NCBI RefSeq assembly: GCF_018812025.1
Contig: NC_063054.1
Span: 31,686,418-31,750,417, forward strand
Length of the DNA stretch: 64,000 nt
Direction of reading: 5' to 3'
Source of the DNA: Megalobrama amblycephala
Lineage: Eukaryota > Chordata > Actinopteri > Cypriniformes > Xenocyprididae
Numbering within the stretch: position 1 is the first letter of the stretch; each line of letters starts with the position of its first letter. This document shows positions 43,460 to 55,267 of the stretch, in pieces. The position numbers and the translations under genes were made by a program. The notes under the pieces were generated by a model that was given only the letters and a program-made list of their open reading frames with translations, had not been told where the DNA came from and ran no database searches.

Positions 43460-43857
43460 ATAAATGAACCAAATCCAGTGGTGGACAGTAACGTACTTTC
43501 CACCAATGGATTTGGTTCATTTTTGGTTTACGATTTGGTTCGTACTTACTACATTTTTCAAGACGCTAGGCTATACTTTACTTGAGTATTTTTATTTTGA
43601 GAAACTTTTACTTTTACTTCACTACATTCCAAAGCACAACATTGTACTTTTTACTCAACTACATTTCATAATAAAACATATCTTTACTTAAAATTTTTAA
43701 ATGAAGAAATCGTCACATGCTGCTCAGAGACACAAAGCAGTGTCCGATTCGTGCACAAAATTATTCTTTTCAATCATCTTGATAAATTGGTTCACAAATC
43801 ACATCAAACAATTTATTCGCAAATTGGACTGATCGGATTGCAGCTGTTTTGCAGCTG

Positions 43858-45885
43858 AACTGGGGGATCCTCTGAATCCACTGATGACTTTGCCACATTT
43901 CTCACAAATAAAGCAACAACCATCATCACCCAGTTCTCCGCACCACATACTGACAATCAGTTCTTAATGAAAAACACACATTCTCCCCTCCTTCTCTTCG
44001 CTCTCGGAGGCAGAGGTTTCCAAACTTATCCTTTCCAATCACCCTACTACCTGTCTGCTTGACCCTATCCCCACTGATCTTCTTCACTGATCTTCTTCAG
44101 GCTATCTCCAATTTCCCACAGCATTTACCTCACTGCTTACGAAACCCACTCTAAATCCAACACTTTTAGAAAACTACAGACTGTTATCCCTTCTTCCATT
44201 CATTGCAAATACACTTGAGAGAGTTGTGTTCAACCAACTGTCTACTTATCTCACACAGAACAACCTCCTTGACAATAGTTTGGCATCAAGAGTGGCCACT
44301 CAAATCAGACTGCCCTGCTCTCAGTTACTGAAGCCCTGAGACTGGCACGAACAACTTCAAAATCATCAGTACTCATCTTGCTGGACCTGTCTGCTGCTTT
44401 TGACACAGTCAACCACCAGGTCTTCCTGTCAACCCTCATAACAAAGGGCATATCAGGGGCCAGTTGCATAAACTTAGTCACTATATTAAGACTGTGTCTT
44501 AAGAACTAGTTTGACCAACTTGCAGTTAACCAAGGGGTAATCAATGTTATTTTTCCAATTCAAAGGACAACATCTACCTTTTTATGTAACAGACTTTTAA
44601 AAATTAGGACCACTCTTCAAGAAAAACATTAGTGTCTTAACTTTTAAGACTAGTCTAAGTGGTTTATGCAACCGGCCCCAGGAACCATACTCCAGTGGTT
44701 CAAGTCTTACCTCTCAGGTAGGTCCTTCAGGGTATCTTGGAGGGTTGAGGTGTCTAAATCGCATCATCTTGCTACTGGGGTACCTCAGGGCTCAGTGCTT
44801 GGACCACTTCTCTTCTCTTCTCTTCTCTTCTCTTCTCTTCTCTTCTCTTCTCTTCTCTTCTCTTCTCTTCTCTTCTCACATGTCATCACTGGGATCTGTC
44901 GTTCAGGAACATGGTTTTTCCTATCACTGTTATGCTGATGACACACAACTTTACCTCTCATTCCAACCAGATGATCCGACAGTTGCTCGCATCGCAGCCG
45001 GCCTGACAGCCATTTCTGCCTGGATGAAGGGCCACCACCTTCAACTCAACCTAGCAAAAACAGAACTGCTTGTGGTCGGCGCCAACCCAACACTTTATCA
45101 TAACCTCTCCATTCAACTTGGTTCGTCAACCATAACTCCTTCCAGGACGGCCAGGAACCTTGGAGTGGTGATGGATGACCGTTTAAGCTTCACAGATCAT
45201 ATTGCTACAATGGCCCAGTCCTGCAAATTTGCCTTGTACAACATTAGGAAGATTAGACCCTTCCTATCGGAGCATTCCACATAAATTCTTGTCCAAGCTC
45301 TTGTTCTATCCAGATTGGACTATTGTAATGCTGTCTTGGCAGGCCTTCCAGCATGCACTGTCAAGCTTCTACAACTGATCCAGAATGCCGCAGCAAGAGC
45401 AGTCTTTAACGAGCCGAAGAGAGCGCACGTCACACCTCTCTTCATCAGTTTGCACTGGCTGCCAATAGCTGCTTGCATCCAATTCAGGGCTCTAATGTTT
45501 GCCTACAGAACAATCACTGGCTTTGCACCAGTATACCTAAATGCAGTTCTTCAGACTTCTGCGCCCTCCAGAAGCTTGCTTTCTTCAAGTGAACGGTGCC
45601 TTGTGGTGCCATCCCAAAGGGGCACAATATCACTCTCACGGACCTTCTCCTTGTCTGTTCCCTGCTGGTGGAATAAGCTGCCTTGCTCTATCAGAGCAGC
45701 TGAGTCTTTAGCCATTTTAAAAAAAGTGCTAAAGACATATCTTTTTCGTCAACACTTGACCCAGTTATATTACACGGCACTTGCATACTGTTGCACTCAT
45801 GTTGATTTGATTGCTTCTACTGTTCTCATTTGTAAGCCGCTTTGGAGAAAAGCGCCTGCTAAATGACTAAATGTAAATGTAATTA
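43858..45885 (+). mobile_element. L2-like LINE, copy 3
   Basis: RT frames at 44666-44938 and 44745-45284 ([11 protein letters not shown]) and a C-terminal frame at 45315-45866. The CTTCT run is longest here (44806-44877, ~14 units). A ~75-bp deletion just before the element removes hAT/L2 boundary sequence. A Harbinger-like MITE interrupts the RT at 44457. Confidence 0.85.
44457..44678. mobile_element. Harbinger-like MITE
   Basis: 222 bp with ends GGGCCAGTTGCATAAAC and GTTTATGCAACCGGCCC (one mismatch), flanked by the 3-bp duplication CAG (44454-44456, 44679-44681). The empty site is seen in L2 copies 1 and 2 (TATCAGGAACC). A 3-bp duplication fits PIF/Harbinger. Confidence 0.85.
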
Positions 45886-45899
45886 TAGGTATCTGTACC

Positions 45900-46360
45900 A
45901 AAGTCCCTTTAAGACAAGTCATTTCACTCGGCGGCCATCTTTGAAACGCCTCTCGGGCATCCTGGGCATCATGCAATCTCTTTGAATGGGGAAACATCAA
46001 ATTCTCCAAAACTGTTCGTTTAGGTAGGTTTAGAGCCAGGGGTGGAGACAGGTAGGTTTAGGGATATGTAAAATGGGATGAGTTGGATCTAGATCCAACC
46101 CTGCCCCCTGGATCTTGTGGTCTGCAGTGAGGACCATCTCCAAAATCGGCCTTATTATCTTGTAGTGTTTGGATGCCTCAAGTCTGCTACAAACTAATAG
46201 CATCTTGTGAATGTTTTCAATCAAGCATAGTAAATGAAATGCACATGCCATATTGAAATCATATTTAAGTCAAAAACCTTTTAGTTGAAAATGTTGGCTG
46301 TGCATCTCAAAGTTATCCAAAGCCTTGGTGACTGTGGTTAAAATGACATCTCTCTTCCTT
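45900..46360. other. Repeat-derived junction sequence
   Basis: Begins AAGTCCCTTTAAGACAAGTC with GGCGGCCATCTTTGAAAC, a repeat recalled from other cyprinid loci, and includes a TAGGTTTAG duplication near 46025-46055. It replaces the 3' part of unit 3. No gene. Confidence 0.45.
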
Positions 46361-46368
46361 TCCTAAAG

Positions 46369-46453
46369 AATGGCATCAGAGTCATTTTGCACAAGAGGAA
46401 CAACAACACTCCAGAGAGCAGATGAATCAGCTGTAGTCCACCTCAAAGAGTAA
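46369..46453 (+). CDS. Exon alpha-4, terminal acidic exon
   Basis: Acceptor TTTCCTAAAG, then MASESFCTRGTTTLQRADES and AVVHLKE followed by TAA at 46451. It combines features of delta (TTTLQR) and alpha (VVHL-E), which links the two exon types. A beta-like acceptor at 46597 with the same upstream sequence as beta (TATCAATGAGCTTT) follows but is decayed (GTCTGCTTACTTCTGC). Last member of the array. Confidence 0.45.
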
Positions 46454-46821
46454 TAACAGCTTTGACGTTTGTGAAATTTGAAAAGTATATAGAAAGATGG
46501 GGGTACAGAGAACAAGGGCTTCCCAAATGAATTCAAAAATAAATCTATATCTTCATTATATACTATCAATGAGCTTTCTTTCCTCTGTTCCTTATAGGTC
46601 TGCTTACTTCTGCATGCAGCCAGAAGGAGAATAACTAGTGAACTTTATACAGTATCTACAGTATAATGAGACATAAAAGACCAAGTACTACTTTAACCTG
46701 TTTCAGCAGGTAAAGAGTGAACAATTTCCATGGATAAATATATATTAAATTCTATTATGTAAATATGTAATTATATAGTTTTTGCATGGTGCCTGAATGC
46801 TATTTTATGACATATCCTATA

Positions 46822-48373
46822 CAGGTGCTGGTCATATAATTAGAATATCATCAAAAAGTTGATTTATTTCACTATTTCCATTCAAAAGGTGAAACTTGTA
46901 TATTATATTCATTCATTACACACAGACTGATATATTTCAAATGTTTATTTCTTTTAATTTTGATGATTATAACTGACAACTAAGGAAAATCCCAAATTCA
47001 GTATCTCAGAAAATTAGAATATTGTGAAAAGGTTCAATATTGAAGACACCTGGTGCCACACTCTAATCAGCTAATTAACTCAAAACACCTGCAAAGGCCT
47101 TTAAATGGTCTCTCAGTCTAGTTCTGTAGGCTACACAATCATGGGGAAGACTGCTGACTTGACAGTTGTCCAAAAGACAACCATTGACACCTTGCACAAG
47201 GAGGGCAAGACACAAAAGGTCATTGCAAAAGAGGCTGGCTGTTCACAGAGCTCTGTGTCCAAGCACATTAATAGAGAGGCGAAGGGAAGGAAAAGATGTG
47301 GTAGAAAAAATTTTACAAGCAATAGGGATAACCGCACCCTGTTTCACAATCTTCTCCAAAACCCATTCAAAAATGTGGGGGAGATTCACAAAGGGTGGAC
47401 TGCAGCTGGAGTCAGTGCTTCAAGAACCACTACGCACAGACATATGCAAGACATGGGTTTCAGCTGTTGCATTCCTTGTGTCAAGCCACTCCTGAACAAC
47501 AGACAGCGTCAGAAGCGTCTCGCCTGGGCTAAAGACAAAAAGGACTGGACTGCTGCTGAGTGGTCCAAAGTTAAGTTATCCGATGAAAGTAAATTTTGCA
47601 TTTCCTTTGGAAATCAGGGTCAGAGTCTGGAGGAAGAGAGGAGAGGCACACAATCCATGTTGCTTGAGGTCCAGTGTAAAGTTTCCACAGTCAGTGATGG
47701 TTTGGGGTGCCATGTCATCTGCTGGTGTTGGTCCACTGTGTTTTCTGAGGTCCAAGGTCAACGCAGCCGTATACCAGGAAGTTTTAGAGCACTTCATGCT
47801 TCCTGGTGCTGACCAACTTTATGGAGATGCAGATTTCATTTTCCAACAGGACTTGGTACCTGCACACAGTGCCAAAGCTACCAGTACCTGGTTTAAGGAC
47901 CATGGTATCGCTGTTCTTAATTGGCCAGCAAACTCGCCTGACCCAACAATGCAGAAGAGCTGATGGCCACTATCAGAGCAACCTGGGCTCTCGTAACACC
48001 TGAGCAGTGCCACAGACTGATCGACTCCATGCCACACTGCATTGCTGCAGTAATTCAGGCAAAAGGAGCCCCAACTAAGTATTGAGTGCTGTACATGCTC
48101 ATACTTTTCATGTTCATACTTTTCAGTTGGCCAAGATTTCTAAAAATCCTTTCTTTGTATTGGTCTTAAGTAATATTTTAATTTTCTGAGATACTGAATT
48201 TGGGATTTTCCTTAGTTGTCAGTTATAATCATCAAAATTAAAATAAATAAACATTTGAAATATATCAGTCTGTGTGTAATGAATGAATATAATATACACG
48301 TTTCACTTTTTGAATGGAATTTTGAATGGAAATCAACTTTTTGATGATATTCTAATTATATGACCAGCACCTG
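46822..48373 (+). mobile_element. Tc1-like DNA transposon, inactive
   Basis: 1,552 bp with TIRs CAGGTGCTGGTCATATAATT and AATTATATGACCAGCACCTG (the pairing continues further in) and TA on both sides (46820-46821, 48374-48375). One transposase gene on the plus strand. Confidence 0.95.
47141..48085 (+). pseudogene. Tc1 transposase, frameshifted and internally deleted
   Basis: Starts MGKTADLTVVQKTTIDTLHK. The helix-turn-helix DNA-binding part is VIAKEAGCSQSSVSKHI. The catalytic domain has the first Asp in VKLSDESKF and the second in FQQDLVPAHSA. The frame breaks near 47625, with the continuation in the next frame. At ~47945 the segment that should hold the third acidic residue (after WPANSPD) is missing. 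The C-terminus (AEELMATIRATWALVTPEQC) then resumes in yet another frame to TGA at 48083. It cannot make an active enzyme. Confidence 0.92.
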
Positions 48374-48413
48374 TAATGTTACTAAAAGTAACTAAATGTT
48401 GGACACTAAAGTA

Positions 48414-49172
48414 TTGCAGTAAGCTTAATTTCTGAGAAACACTGTCAATATTTGAAATCAACCCAAACAAACACACCCCTCCCTTCTCTGCTCCGCCCCC
48501 AAAATGCATGAACATGCAATGCAAGAGTGGATGTCTCTTTATCATAGCTGAAGCAAAGCAAAATAATGCTTAGTGAAAAATAAATCAAAGTTGGTTGTTA
48601 GTTGCCAGCAGCACACCAGCTCCAGACAAGCAATGACATTTAAAACCAATATGTTACTGTAACATTACAACAACAACAACAACATATCTTATTCTGTGAA
48701 ACATAGCAAAACCAATTAATTGTGAAACATAGCAAAACCAATTCTCACGTATGGAGCAGAAACAACAGAGCCTCTGCAATCATTTTCAGGCCTTCTAAAA
48801 ATTTATTTAGTTACCACTTGAAGTACACTTGAACCTATCTTTCATACACTTTTTAAATAATCAGACAGAAAATAGACTTAAGTATTACCCACATATTTTT
48901 ATACATTAAATAATTCATTTCAAATGTATTGTAACTATGTTAATATTCCCTTTATATAGTTAAGTATATCGTATGTTAATTGTGTTTTGCTTGTAATTAA
49001 TACATTTCTACAGGGAAAATAAGAATGTACTCAAATCTCCCTCTTGCTCACTCACTCTCCTCCCCCATCATGAATGGACACCTCCCCTGCTGCTGATTGG
49101 CTACAAATGTGTTGTGGTGCTCGATCATATCCACTTTGAACAGTTTCTCAGAAATTGCTTACTGCACCCTTA
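48414..49172. mobile_element. MITE with ~30-bp inverted ends
   Basis: TTGCAGTAAGCTTAATTTCT at the left is mirrored by AGAAATTGCTTACTGCA at 49150-49166, extending through GAGAAAC. (CAA)n at 48667-48683. Non-coding. Confidence 0.55.
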
Positions 49173-49572
49173 AATAATTGACTACTATATTACATTGACG
49201 TTTATACAGTAGGCCATATAAGATTACTTATGAGATATTTATTTTTGTGTAAACACAATGTAAAATGCAGCCCATATACTGTAAAATGCAATGTTTTGTA
49301 CAGCAAAATGCAGAATGAAATACAGTATCATAAAGATACATAATGCCACTAGCTTTTTAAAAAATAGAAACTGGGTGAGTAGAGGGAAAGATGTAGTTTG
49401 AAATAAATAAATGTATGTGTGTGAAATAAATGTACAAGTGAACAGGCCAACATGGCAAAGTGTATAATGTCTAATTTAGGCATGTTGGTTGGTTTATCAT
49501 AACATCACTGCCTAGAGGACGAAAGTGTTCTTTTGCTTATCGTGGTTTGTCTTGCATATATATTTCTGAAAT

Positions 49573-49607
<35 letters not shown>

Positions 49608-52600
49608 TAGAAAGGGTTTTAAGCCTTTGCAGGCCATCTCAATGTTACATATTCTATGTATGTGTATTTAATAAAAGCTACAAACTATATCCAGCACTGT
49701 GCATCAAACAAAGCAAAGATACGTTACTAAACGGCTCTTTTGATTCACTAATGATAGCTAATTCAGTAGCACACTGAGGCTGTCAGCAACATTTGTGAGG
49801 TTGATTGTTACTACTGTGTGAAACTGTGGGTGTCTGACATGTTAAGCCTCCCCTTTTATTTCATCTTTTCTTCAGGCATGCTCAAGAAATAGTTAGATTT
49901 TTTTTCTCTCATACTCTTCTACTTGACTTCTATTCAATCAAATTTTATTCTTCACTCTCTATAGCCACATGGACTAGAATAATTGTTCATTTAATTTGAA
50001 CATTTATTCTTTAAAGGAATAAGGAACTACATCATATTTTTGTTCTTTGCCTTTGTTTTCTCTTAATGCTAGCTTGTTCTCTCATATCACTCTTAGTTTC
50101 TCTCTTTTAATTTCTTCCAAGATTTTTCTTTGTTATATTTTATTTTAAATATTTAAAATTTTAAACTTTTTCAGTTTTCTTCAGGCCAGCTTGAATTTCA
50201 TATTTCATACCAAAGGGTTTGGCAGGTTAGCATGGTCCTGTTTGCCCCTGCTGTTAGATGCTGGAACTGCACCATCTGGAAAAAAAAAGAATGAAAAAAA
50301 AACTTTCTCTTTTGACAGCCTGTTCATTCAAAATTAGACATGTAGCCTATTCTTTTTTCTTTTCTTTTTTTTTTCTTTTGCAAACAAACAAATTGTGAAT
50401 AATGAATTATTTTATAGTAGATGTTTTACCAATACCTGCATTTTTGGGAGGTCTCCTAAATGTGAGAAATCAAATTGAATTCATTATTTAATTAAATTGC
50501 ATGTTTCATTACAGTTTTTTTTTCAATCATTTCAGTCTTTTCAATAAAGGATATATAAGTCATTGTCATCCTTCAAAGTGAGTCAATCTCTAAATCTGCT
50601 CCTTTTGATTCTTCATTGTATAGTTGAAGCTCTTGGATTTCTCTCAAAGAAATTCTTCCAGATCTTCCAGACAGATCATTCTTCTCTCATCACTATGCCA
50701 TGCATAGGCGGAGTGTGTGTAAGGCTGGGTCTTCCCCTGGCCATGGACTCGAAACTAGTGTGTAATTTTCTCACTCAAACCACTGCTGCTTCTGATTGCT
50801 TTTAGAGGGAAAAGCTGCCCATGCATAACTGCTGGTCTATGATCAGTTTTCTCAGTAGTAATAGCACATTGGTGAAACAGATTTGGTGATTGATTGTGCT
50901 CTTGAGAGCGTGAAATGTTTCTGTTTTTGCAATGTTGAGCAATGTCAATCACATCTCTGTTGAGTTCTTGAAAACACAATGGCCAATCAGAGGTGTTTAA
51001 GTCAGAATCCCTTCACCACTCAAAACTTCAGAGTTTTTGTCAAGTGCTGAGTCCTGCATAGTCACAAATCCTCTCGTTATAAGATGCAGTCCGTAATTAT
51101 TATTATTCTTATTTGGGGGGTGGGGGGTTATGGGGTTTAAAAACTATCCAAAATCAATTTTTGAGCAAGTACATAACCAGCCAGTATATCTCCTTACCTT
51201 AGCCTGATTCACAAAGGTAAGCTTGTAATAATGCTACTGGTGGGTTTTCTTGGAAAATTCGAGCATGCAGCTGTTTGTCTTTGCGTCATTATGTCACGGC
51301 TGTTTACATGAAGAAGGAGTCTCAGCTAGTAGGCTATATAGCATGTGAGGATGCTGCTGGTTGCAGATAATTTATAACCTTTTTTCACAGCAGCTGGAAT
51401 AATTAAACTTATCATTTTGATGGTGGATTGTAATCCAGAAAGGTCTAAATGACAATCATCAGTGACAACTGGAGATTCACCCGTAGTCAAATTGAAATCT
51501 ACAGGTAACGCTAATACACACTAAATACACATAGTCACGCAATGTTGATGTTGTTAACATTAACAATTTCAGAACAAAGTATAACAACAATAATAATTTG
51601 CATGGTTTGACATGATCCTAGTAAAGCGATTGTTAGATTTAATCACCATTGGCAGTGCAATTTTAATGCTTTTTCTCAGTTGGTCAGAACAAAAGTGGCA
51701 GACATGTTACTTACTACTTCAGATGACATTTTCCGGTAAAAAATTCTTATTTTGATCATACTTCCGAAACGTAGAATCTGTGATTCCGAAGTACAGTATC
51801 CATCACACCGATGTGGTGACTGACAGCAAACATTAGATTCATTCGCACTGAAGAGCCATGCCAATGTACAAGATGATAATTCCGCAAATAACGGCAATTG
51901 CAGGTTTCAAACAGAGATGGCGACAAAGAGGCAAAACTTACGGACAGCAGCTTTAACTTAACAAACAAAGTGTAGACCTTATTTAGGCTAAATATGAGAT
52001 TCATTGTGCAGTCAGCTTAATTGATTAGCGGAACTTTGTGAGATTGCGATAAATTGAGATGAGTGACAGCTTTTTAGTGATTAGAAAGCTCTTAGCATGC
52101 TTTCTAGGCGATATACATTCAGAATTTGAAGAAAACTTTTTGCTGCATTAGATAAGGCAATGCCATGCTCTGCTCATTTAGCCTGTCTTCAGGTCCTCAA
52201 AATCTCCAGTCAGTACCTCCCTGACCACTAGTGGCCGCCATTACATGACAATTTTAATGCAATTCATTGATGTGAAAGGCAAAACAACTATATTGTCTTG
52301 ATATCCCTTATAATAGTAGTAATAATAATAATTATTAATATTATTATTATTAAATAAGGGATATAAGGAAAATGATCAACCATTATTATATTATATTATA
52401 TTATATTATATTATATTATATTTATTGAGGTTGCTTTAGCAGTTTAATGCAATTTAATTTTAGCCTATAAGCTTCCATATTTTTTTTCTTACAGACTCAA
52501 AGCAACTGAAAGGAGACATGTGCTTTTTTATTTGTCTCTCACAGAGCTGCAAATTGAATGTTTCGTTCCAAAACAATCAGCAGCCAAGAGCTGAGATGAG

Positions 52601-54546
52601 CAAAAGACTGCAAGTAAGCGTCCAACTGAACGAGACAGCTTTGATGTAGCAGATAAGACATGAGACCAGACAGGTGGTCACAAACACTGATGCCAGCCTG
52701 TGTCTTTTTTCTATTGCAGATTGTGGACAAATAGATTTGAAATGTGTTGTATTCAGACTTGACAGTCAAAATGCAACCAAAAAAAAAATGACACAAAATA
52801 AATTCCAGGATTAATTGTCCATCTTATTCTTCATCCAGCATATCTCCTAATTCAGAATGGGTCACATTAACATTATGACAATAAAATTGAAAAACAGGCA
52901 TTAAGGGAATCAGCTAGCTTTAAAAACAGACATTTTGACAAAATGACATCTAAATGCATAAACAGTTCTTTGTTCCTTTTGGTGGACTAAAGCAAGCTGT
53001 AATATATTTTGTGCATGCATCTCCACTTCCCCCTTCCCTTCTGCCAGAAGGGCCAGAGAAATATTAAAAATGAGATATGAAGTAATCATTAATATTTAGC
53101 CCACAGCCACTCCTGTCCCTCCAGATGGAAGACTATAACATGTTGTCCTATTATTACAATGCATTTGATTTTTTTTTTTTTTTGGTGTCCTAATTTCTAA
53201 AACCACGTGGAATACAAAATGCACTTCAACAGACATGCATGACTTTTTACCATTTCATGTTACACTTTTACAGCTGATGTCATAAGACAAAGATTTTATA
53301 TTAACCCCATTTGGCTAGAATACCCTGTTGCTAGGTGACCTGACTGACTTTGGGATTGGGGGGGGGGGGGGGGGTCACCCTTATGAATATTTATAGCGAA
53401 ATGTCCAACGACTGGTTCCTGTTTAAGCTTAAAAATGGAGCATCTAAATCTCACTGGTGGAATTGCTTCAGCCCCCAAAGACTCACATGATATTATTACA
53501 CAGAGTGTGCATGTGTAGGCTACTTAAAATGTCAAAACAGCCTGAACTGAAATCGATTGGCTGTTGTCATTTGGCTGTTTTTGTTTCCCCTCAGGGGCAA
53601 GAAATAAGGAGCTATACATTAGCTCATGCACCTCACAACCCTCAGACCTCTTTACACTTCAGCGGTTGGGTTGTCATGACCACCTTGAAAAAATTATACT
53701 GCAAACAAAGAGTCTTAGCAGCATATTTTAAATAGCTTCAGGGGAAAAATAAGTACAAAAGCATCACAAGCTTAATTCCTGGGGTCTATGGACTGATTTG
53801 GAGATGAAATCTAGAGAATATGATGATGTAATAAAGTCTTAGAAATAAAGGTTCCTAAAGGGAAAATTTTTTACAATGGAAATTTTCCATGAATGTCAAA
53901 GGTTCTTCAAGGACCCATCAATGCCAACAAAGATACTTTATTTTTAAGATTTTATGATAGAGAGTGAGCTGTTCTGGAATAGTACGCAATGACTTACCAA
54001 TGGTAATATGAATACTGCATGAAATTATATTTAAATGAATCAAAATATCTTCATATATCAATTATTTCATTTGATAATGTTCTTACTTTTTCAAGCTTGA
54101 AACATCAAGTCGTGTGCATGTTCAAATAAGAAAAATCCACTGAAATGATTATGCAGACTGTTGCCGTCTGCAGTCTGGGAAATGGCAAGTGTTAGTATAT
54201 GCCACTGCTTCAGACCCACAGCTGTTGACACAACAGGCCCAGATGGTTTTGATTTGCTGCTTGGTTCATTGTGACAGCTCTGGCTTTGGATGGCCTTTTC
54301 AGTCAAGTTGCAACACATCAGCATTTTCAAAGACTGTCAGTGACAGGCCATGGCTCACCTCAGAGTATCCTAGCAGGTTTAAACAAATTGGAAAAGGACA
54401 AATTAAATGCAGAATATTTTGAAATATATTATCTAATAATGTATACTTTTTTTGCAGTAATACTGTTCAAGAGTAACACCAGATGAAGTTTCAGATTGTC
54501 TATTTGCATTCTTTGAGCTTATTGTGTTCTCATTGATCGCTTTAAG
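49173..54546. other. 5.4 kb of AT-rich DNA without recognised genes
   Basis: Contents seen: a T run of ~29 (49576-49605); a paralogous copy of the chemokine-cluster flank (49680-49870); a repeat whose right end GACAGCAGCTTTAA (~51700-51957) also appears inside unit 2 at 36030; (TAA)n at 52315-52350; (ATATT)n at 52381-52423; an A run at 52778; a T run at 53170; and a G run at 53358-53374. Open frames of up to 92 codons (for example 53457-53735) have no family features and no splice context, and are not called. Confidence 0.5.
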
Positions 54547-55265
54547 GGTTAATTCACCCAAAAAATGAAAATTCTGTTATCATTTACTCACCCTCTTGTC
54601 GTTCCAAACCCGTACGATTTTTGTTCATCTTCAGAACACAAATGAAGATCTTTTTAATAAAATATGAGCGATTTCTGTCCCTCCACTGACATAGAGTTCA
54701 TAAAGAGATTGTAAAACTAATCCATTAGAATCGAGCGGTTTAGAACATGATCACTTTATACATCTTAATTTAGGCTTTTATTAACATAAACATTCATCAG
54801 TTCACACATCAGTTGTGATAAACGGAAGCTCAAGCATGTTTGTTTGACTTGTGAGAACCAATGAGGTTCTTCTTGTGTTTTACTCAGCACGTTTGAGCTT
54901 CGGCAAGAGCCAATGAGATTTGTTCTCGCGTGTCAAGCAGGTTTGGTTGAGCTTCTGTTTATGTTTGCTGATCAGTGTGTATATGTGATTAAAAGCCTAC
55001 ATTTAATCTATTCATCATAAAGCGATCATGTCTCTTCAGAAAATTTGGATTCTTGATTCATATGGATTAGTTTTACTATCTCTTTATTAACTTTTTGAAG
55101 CACTAAAGCGGTAGGCTAGTCGTGTAGCTGTCAATTGACAGTACAGAACTGGCTCAGATTTTATTTAAAAAAATATCTTCATTTGTGTTTCAAAGATGAA
55201 TAAATGTCTTATGCGTTTGGAACGACACAAGAATTACAGAATTTTCAGTTTTGGGCGAACTAACA
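54547..55265. mobile_element. Cyprinid MITE
   Basis: GGTTAATTCACCCAAAAAAT, then GAAAATTCTG, at the left mirrors CAGAATTTTCAGTTTTGGGC and GAACTAAC at the right. GTCGTTCCAAACC/GTTTGGAACGAC also pair. A very common carp/zebrafish element by memory. Confidence 0.75.
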
Positions 55266-55267
55266 TT

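Larger units (their letters stand above)
42291..45899 (+). repeat. Tandem exon-cassette unit 3
   Basis: alpha-3 42383-42448, beta-3 42580-42626, signal relic 43143, delta-3 43356-43459, hAT from 43476 with L2 copy 3. The right end of the hAT is lost at ~45899 (GTATCTGTAC), where unrelated repeat sequence starts, so the 3' part of the unit is deleted. Confidence 0.8.
43476..45899. mobile_element. hAT-type element in unit 3, right end missing
   Basis: The left end CAGTGGTGGACAGTAACGTA follows ACCAAATC (43468-43475). The right terminus and second duplication are deleted. Confidence 0.75.

Noticed and set aside
53457..53735. 92-codon frame as a gene
   Set aside because: No domain, no splice context; length is expected by chance in this much DNA.
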